DNA from: Hypericum androsaemum
Taxonomy: Eukaryota; Streptophyta; Magnoliopsida; Malpighiales; Hypericaceae
Assembly (NCBI GenBank): GCA_963995505.1
Contig: OZ023190.1
Span: 13,820,092 to 13,884,091 of the forward strand
Direction: 5' to 3'
Length of the DNA stretch: 64,000 nt
Both the position numbers and the translations under genes were made by a program. Positions 58,808 to 64,000 of this stretch are shown here, in pieces; position 1 is the first letter of the stretch; the number at the start of each line of letters is the position of its first letter. A model generated the notes under the pieces. It was not told where the DNA came from. It ran no database searches and saw only the letters and a list, made by a program, of their open reading frames with translations.

Positions 58808-61265
58808 TTCGAGGGATTGTAATTTGTACAACTGACATTATGCATGTCATGAAAAATGAATAATAAGCAGCTTAATTGCTTCAGAAAAAAAAAAGAGATT
58901 GGGTTCTTCTTTATATCTTCGTCCAGTGAAATTAATTAATTGCATGCATGGTGGTGATAGGTCGCCATCTAGTTCTAGCTGGTTTTAGTTCTGATACCCA
59001 AATGCTGCTATTTTATATATAAAAAAATTTATATTTCACCAAAAGTTCACCAAAGTACATCAAAGGAGGTTACGGATAATGCCTATCATAAGGAACGCGG
59101 AGATAAATACTATTTATAACGGATACCAAAGTGTCACCAAAATAGTCAATCCAAGAAGCTCTAAGGTTAACCAAAAAAACCAAATATACAGTAAGAGAAG
59201 AGCAAGAACACCATTATAGAGAAATAAATCAAGGAGGATTGAAGTACCAAAACAAATCAAGAAAAATTTCAGTGTAGTAACTGTATAGAGTAAAATATAG
59301 TTTCATCCTTTAGTTTTCCAAAACAAACGGCTCAGTCCATATAGTTTGAAAAACACACGGTTCCAATCCTAGAACGTGAAAATAATCGGTCCTTATTAGT
59401 TTGATATTCTGAAATTTCCCCGACTCCACCGCCTCCCTAACCACGTCTTTCTCTGGATCCACCTGCATACAAGCCCCATCCCCGCCATCCGCTCCGGGGA
59501 GACGCTGCCGTTTCGGGACTGTCTCTAAATAAGGTTCGAGATTCTACTAACAAATAAACTCAAAAATTAAAATTTAAAACACAGTACTAATCGAGCAATT
59601 TCTCTTTCACTCTTTTAGTTTTTATTGAACTCACGTTAACCCAAATCTTGCCATGTTATTACATTTAAATCTCATAAAAAAATAACTTGTTAGTACTTAA
59701 GTGTTCTAATCAGTTAATCACTAGTAGAACATGAAATAAGCGAGCAAATACTCATGGAGCCAGAGTGGATTAGTCATGTAAATTTTCACAAATTTAACTT
59801 TAAGTCAATACAAAGTTCAAATTACACAGAATTTGTAATTCTATTTTTTAATAATTTTAAAAGGCAATACATTTGTCCCATAAATAAAGTTCTGATTTCA
59901 CCAGTGCGCAATAAAAAAAAATCGAACTAATTGATGACATTTAAAAAACCCAAACGAGGTTCCAGGTGATCGATTTAGGTAGGTGTTTTATTCTACGCGT
60001 ATCTTTGTACTTGTGGAAACATGTATCTTCGGTTCTTTATCAACGGTAGACAGTGGGTACTTGTACTGACCGAGGTGCTTAATTAACCGGTAACTGGTCA
60101 ATTTTTTGATTAAGTCTTATTTTAGGAATCCGGATGAGCTGCGTTGCATTATGAAATTTACTTGCCAGGGATGTAGTTTGTTTCTTCTTAGATAAAGGTG
60201 CGTGTAAAGGCAAATTCTCTAGGAAATGGTCCACATGGATGTACAAAATTTGAGAAATAAAATTTTTGAGATAAATTTATTTATAGTGTGAACATATTTT
60301 CTTGCAAATGTATAGCCGATATTTTTTTTAAATGCCTAAATTAATTGGGGACAGTTGTAGTCGTTACTCTTTTCGTACCATTCTTGTATCATCTATTTGT
60401 GTCATGTCACTAAGTCGAAACAATATCATCATCGTCGCATAAACATACGTCAAAACTCATATGAATGAAGATCTTAGATTCTTTTAAAAAATAACATAGA
60501 ATACTAAATTTTTGGTATTTTTATAACACAAAATCTCGAAAATAATAATCGGATGTACCTTTAATCAAAATGATGTGCCGCGCTAAGGACTTATTAATGT
60601 TTGCCGAAATAAGAGAAACGAAAACGACGATTATGGCTAACCGGAGTGCTAATAAGAACTTGAAAAAGAAAACTTAACTACCCCACATAAGCCATAGGGC
60701 CCCCATACCATAAAAAACATTGGTCCACCGACAACTCAATTCAAGAATAACCGTAAATTAAAGATATATAATTGGATGATTAACATACTTAAATGTTTAA
60801 AAGCTTTTGTACTAATCCTGCATTTAGTATAAACAATCGGTCAGTCACATGCATGAACTAACAATAGAACAATTAATCCCCGTTCGCAAAACCTAATTAA
60901 TTCATGTAACCATCGAGATGTCGTCTTGCATCAACGTGTACCGAAATTTTTTATTGTGTTCTCCATAAATACGACTTAATATATCAGTTAAATTTTAATT
61001 AAATAATAATTTTTTGGTAGACGATATTTTTTAATTTTTTACAACATTGCACTTGACAAGTTTTGAAGTCTTCTCCTTCTTGAATTAGATAACATCTTGT
61101 GTCGTTAGACTACATGTTATTTGACTTATGGTAGAAGTTATATCACTTTTTCTTTTCAAATATTACCAAAATATATATATATACTATATTCAAACTACTG
61201 AATGTGCACCTACCTAAGGAACCGCTCTAGTCCCAATCAATCAACTAAGAATCCTCATGAGCTCC
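58808..61265. other. Spacer between PMEI-like copies 2 and 3
   Basis: AT-rich. Around 59296-59420, phrases such as TTTCATCCTTTAGTTTTCC and CAGTCCATATAGTTTG look like one arm of an eroded inverted-repeat transposon, but I found no partner arm. No gene is seen. Confidence 0.5.
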
Positions 61266-61274
61266 CTATATAAC
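61266..61274 (+). promoter_or_regulatory. TATA box of the third PMEI-like gene
   Basis: CTATATAAC lies 75 bases before ATG 61341. It lies downstream of the earlier in-frame ATG at 61257, which argues that 61341 is the true start. Confidence 0.7.
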
Positions 61275-61340
61275 AAGCCGGAGAGCTCCCTCGTCGTAAA
61301 CCACACAACAACAGAACTTACAGAAGCTGAGAGAACAAAA

Positions 61341-61886
61341 ATGGCCTCCCTCCGATCAACATTAACCCTCATTGCCCTTCTAGCTCTCTCCCTCCCTTTA
61401 CTCCCTTCCCTCGCCAACGACATGATCCACCAACAATGCCACAACACAGAGACGCCGGAAACCTGCGAGACCTGCGTCACCTCCGACCCCAGCTCCCCCA
61501 AAGCCGACACCCCGGTTGCGGTGGCCACCATCGTGGTGTCGTGCCTGAGGGCGCGGTCGAGGGTCCTGTCGGCCAACATGTCGGACCTGGCCAAGGCGAC
61601 CACCAACAAGACCGTCCAGGCCGACCTGGTCCAGTGCAGCCGCGGGTACAGCCAGTCGGTGAAGATGCTGGAGAGGGTGGGTGGGTCCTACCTGAAGAAC
61701 AGAAGCTACGACGACGCCAACCGGTCCATTAGGTTGACCGCGGAGGCGCAGCTTACTTGCAGGGAAATGTTGGAAGAGAATAAGGTTGATATCCCGGGTG
61801 ACGTGGCGTACTCCATGAATGTGTGTGACGAGCTCGCCGACGCCGCTATGAGGATTATCGACAGGCTCCCGGAGATATTAAATTAA
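61341..61886 (+). CDS. Invertase/pectin methylesterase inhibitor family protein
   Basis: Single exon, 181 residues. The signal peptide spans residues 1-25 (LTLIALLALSLPLLPSLA). The mature part has the full family cysteine pattern: the N-terminal hairpin QQCHNTETPETCETCV, then CLRAR, LVQCSRGYSQSVKML and LTCREML, ending with NVCDELADAAMRIIDRL. This is the four-helix-bundle fold that binds cell-wall or vacuolar invertase, or pectin methylesterase. The two cannot be told apart from sequence. It is more canonical than the two upstream copies and more distant from them. N-glycosylation sites (NMS, NKT, NRS) are present, consistent with secretion. The coding part is notably GC-rich compared with its flanks. 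Confidence 0.88.
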   Translation: MASLRSTLTLIALLALSLPLLPSLANDMIHQQCHNTETPETCETCVTSDPSSPKADTPVAVATIVVSCLRARSRVLSANMSDLAKATTNKTVQADLVQCSRGYSQSVKMLERVGGSYLKNRSYDDANRSIRLTAEAQLTCREMLEENKVDIPGDVAYSMNVCDELADAAMRIIDRLPEILN

Positions 61887-62368
61887 GACCTCGTTTTCTC
61901 TCCCGTCGAATTCTAGATGCCAATTATTATTATAGTCAATGCTCGCAGATCTATAATTTGACGGGAGATGAATAAAATTTGAGAAGTTATATATTTATCA
62001 AATATTACGCTTTGTTAATTAACTAGTTTCTTGCAAGTCTTATTTTTATTTCAAGAGTAATTATTATTATTATTATTTTATATAGATATATATTTGTCGA
62101 CTTTAATTTCATCACTGTTTAGTTAGTGATCCATTAGTCTGTTTATGAACAAGAAAGCTATAAATAATGCAAATAAAAATTTCTGGGAGAATTCGGTCCA
62201 AGCTCAGGATAAATGATGACGATATGAATATATGCAAATCGAACGGGAAGAGGTATTTTTAATAATGAACAGGTGAATAACATGTAAAAATCTATCTTTG
62301 GGAGGGGAATAATAAATACCTCAATTCTGATTATTTTTTTAATAAAAAAAATGGAGTGGAGACGGGAC
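61887..62368. other. 3' flank of the third PMEI-like gene
   Basis: AT-rich, with an ATT trinucleotide run near 62060. No gene is seen. Confidence 0.5.
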
Positions 62369-62440
62369 GGACATGTAGCTCAAGAGATGAGAGCACTTGA
62401 CTACGAAGTTAGTTTCGGAAGTTCAAGTTCTTCCGAGCCC
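62369..62440 (+). other. Degenerate tRNA-like sequence
   Basis: TAGCTCAAGAGATGAGAGCA resembles a D arm (A box), TTGACTACGAA an anticodon region (ACG), and GTTCAAGTTC a B box. The acceptor and anticodon stems do not pair properly, so it is not a working tRNA. It may be a tRNA pseudogene, an organelle-derived insert or a SINE head. It lies about 290 bases before the aminotransferase gene. Confidence 0.45.
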
Positions 62441-62726
62441 TTGTGTTGGAAAAAAACCAAATAAGCCCATAAAAAAGGCAAACCCTGAATGGAAACCAGA
62501 TTCAACCCTTTGGGCCCAAGTCAAAAACCCAAAACACCAATATATATATATAGTGTGCGCGACACACGAATGTTCCATTTCCTAATTAAAAAAAAACAGC
62601 CGCCAGCAATCGCGCTCTCTCCTTGTCTCACTTGTCCTCCTCCTAAACCACAGCGACACTCGACAACAACTCAAACCCGAACCCCCCCACTAAAGACAGA
62701 TAGAGACAAGCCGGGGCCCGACCAAG

Positions 62727-64000
62727 ATGAGGTCAATGCACATCAGCCTTAGCCCCAAAATGAATCTCCACCGTCCGTTGGCCCGACCAGTCAGATTCAA
62801 CCCCGCCTGCTGCCTCGGCGTGGAGGTGAGTAGCAAGCTTGTGATGGAAGAGGAAAGCAGGGTGCTGGTCGGGACGTACGCCCGGTCCCCCGTGGTGCTT
62901 GTCAGTGGCAAGGGCTGTAAATTGTGGGACGTCGAGGGGCGGGAGTATCTCGACCTCACATCCGGCATCGCGGTCAACGCTCTCGGCCACGGCGACCCCG
63001 ATTGGATCAACGCCGTCGTCCGACAGGCCCATGCCCTCGTCCACGTCAGCAACAATGTTCATTCCCTCCCCCAGGTATTTATATCCAACGCCTTTTCCTT
63101 TTCCTTTTCGTTGTCTATTTCGATTTCATTTGTTCTATTGAATTAAATTGAATGTGTGCGCGTGTGTCAGATAGAGCTTGCGACGCGGCTGGTGGAGTTG
63201 TCGTTCGCGGACGAGGTGTTCTTTTGCAACTCCGGGACGGAGGCGAACGAGGCGGCGATCAAGTTCTCCAGGAAGTTCCAGTGGCAGGGCGGGTCCTCCG
63301 CGGTTGAGTTCGTGAGTTTCAGCAACAGCTTCCACGGGAGGACGATGGGGGCGCTGGCCCTGACCAGCAAGGAGCAGTACAGGACCCCTTTCGAGCCTGT
63401 GATGCCCGGGGTCACATTCGTGGAGTACGGGGATATCGAGGCTGCGGAGGGGGTTATCCAGCCTGGGAAGACGGCTGCTGTTTTTGTTGAGCCGATACAG
63501 GGGGAAGGCGGCATTCACATCGCCACCAGGGAGTTCTTGCAGTCCCTGCGTTCCGCTTGTGATCGCGCTGGGGCTCTGCTCGTCTTTGACGAGGTTGGTT
63601 TTCCACAACCGATCATGCTTTTGGTCTGGGTGTTTTCCTTTCTTGAAATGATAGCACATTGTTGATTTGAGCTGCCCCGAGCTATGTTCTGATCGTGGTG
63701 CCCAGCAAGCATCCGTTTTATATTGAATCGAACTAGATGATGATGATAGCTCTAGGCATGGTGTCATGAAAGTCTCCTTTCTTGTTTCAGGACTGCGTGT
63801 ACGGTTCGATTGCTTGGCAAATCTGATTCTATTTTGTATATATCTGGTATTTTAGGGCTTCGTATCTCCTATTTTTTCTTTGATAATTTTGATTCCTTAG
63901 ACTTACTACTAACAGTTAGGATTTTGCTCTTGCTCGCTGTGTGACTTCTTAAAGAACTCCTTTATCATGTTCCTGATTCATCAAGTACGTGCTTCTGACT
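62727..64000 (+). CDS. Acetylornithine aminotransferase, organellar (5' part; runs off the window)
   Basis: Visible coding exons are 62727-63074 and 63171-63593 (257 residues). The second ends LLVFDE at a GT donor, and no matching third exon appears before 64000. The first roughly 45 residues are Arg/Ser/Pro-rich without a strong acidic content, fitting a plastid or mitochondrial transit peptide. The class III PLP-aminotransferase fold is clear: [37 protein letters not shown] (phosphate cup), [18 protein letters not shown], and the Asp of FDE that contacts the pyridine nitrogen. The PLP-binding Lys lies beyond the window. The enzyme transfers an amino group from glutamate in the acetylated arm of arginine synthesis. 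Met 62760 is an alternative start. Arabidopsis homologues are WIN1/TUP5. Confidence 0.93.

Noticed and set aside
61257..61340. In-frame upstream start of the third PMEI-like gene
   Set aside because: A TATA box at 61266 lies after this ATG, and the signal peptide begins directly at Met 61341.
63780..64000. Third exon of acetylornithine aminotransferase
   Set aside because: After the acceptor-like TTTCAG at about 63790 no frame gives the expected VQCGLGRTG continuation; the next exon is probably beyond the window.

Overview
This is a piece of nuclear genome from a dicot plant. The genes have spliced exons with GT-AG introns, there is a nuclear tRNA gene, the spacers are AT-rich, and Copia and hAT transposons are present. 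The proteins belong to plant families: R2R3-MYB, FRIGIDA-like, patellin, ubiquitin-RUB fusion, SCI1 and PMEI. I cannot name the species from sequence alone. I resolved exon structures by reading splice sites and checking reading phase against the known family proteins.

Left part (1-31 kb), intact genes in order: a CURLY FLAG LEAF1/GIR-like protein (minus strand); a ubiquitin-RUB/NEDD8 fusion; an R2R3-MYB of the lignin/stress type; a style-cell-cycle-inhibitor (SCI1) homologue; a FRIGIDA-like coiled-coil protein with an in-frame 84-codon duplication; the 20S proteasome alpha-2 subunit (minus strand, 11 exons); and a single-exon mTERF. Between them lie a rearranged fragment of the proteasome gene (17.7-18.0 kb), a long-terminal-inverted-repeat element (about 26.1-27.0 kb) and a DEAD-box RNA helicase pseudogene with broken Walker A, motif IV and motif VI.

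Middle part (32-42 kb): mercaptopyruvate sulfurtransferase STR1 (12 exons), a patellin with SEC14 and GOLD domains, tRNA-Arg(CCG), a second long-inverted-repeat element carrying a coding-like core, and a decayed HAK/KUP potassium-transporter pseudogene.

Transposon island (42.4-55.2 kb): a complete but dead Copia element bounded by a 5-bp target duplication (AGATT). A 726-bp hAT-type MITE with an exact 8-bp target duplication sits inside it, just after the 5' LTR. Next come a 3.4-kb hAT element whose transposase frame is closed only by nonsense codons, a poly-C array, a 22-bp minisatellite and a 301-bp MITE. Both large transposons died mainly through stops that CAA/CAG/CGA/TGG codons give by C-to-T or G-to-A change. 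This fits deamination of methylated cytosines.

Right part (56-64 kb): three secreted invertase/pectin-methylesterase-inhibitor-like genes in the same orientation, each with a TATA box 73-84 bp before its start codon, followed by the first two coding exons of acetylornithine aminotransferase, which runs off the window.

The genes do not form one pathway. Apart from the PMEI-like cluster this is ordinary, gene-moderate plant chromosome with heavy transposon turnover.
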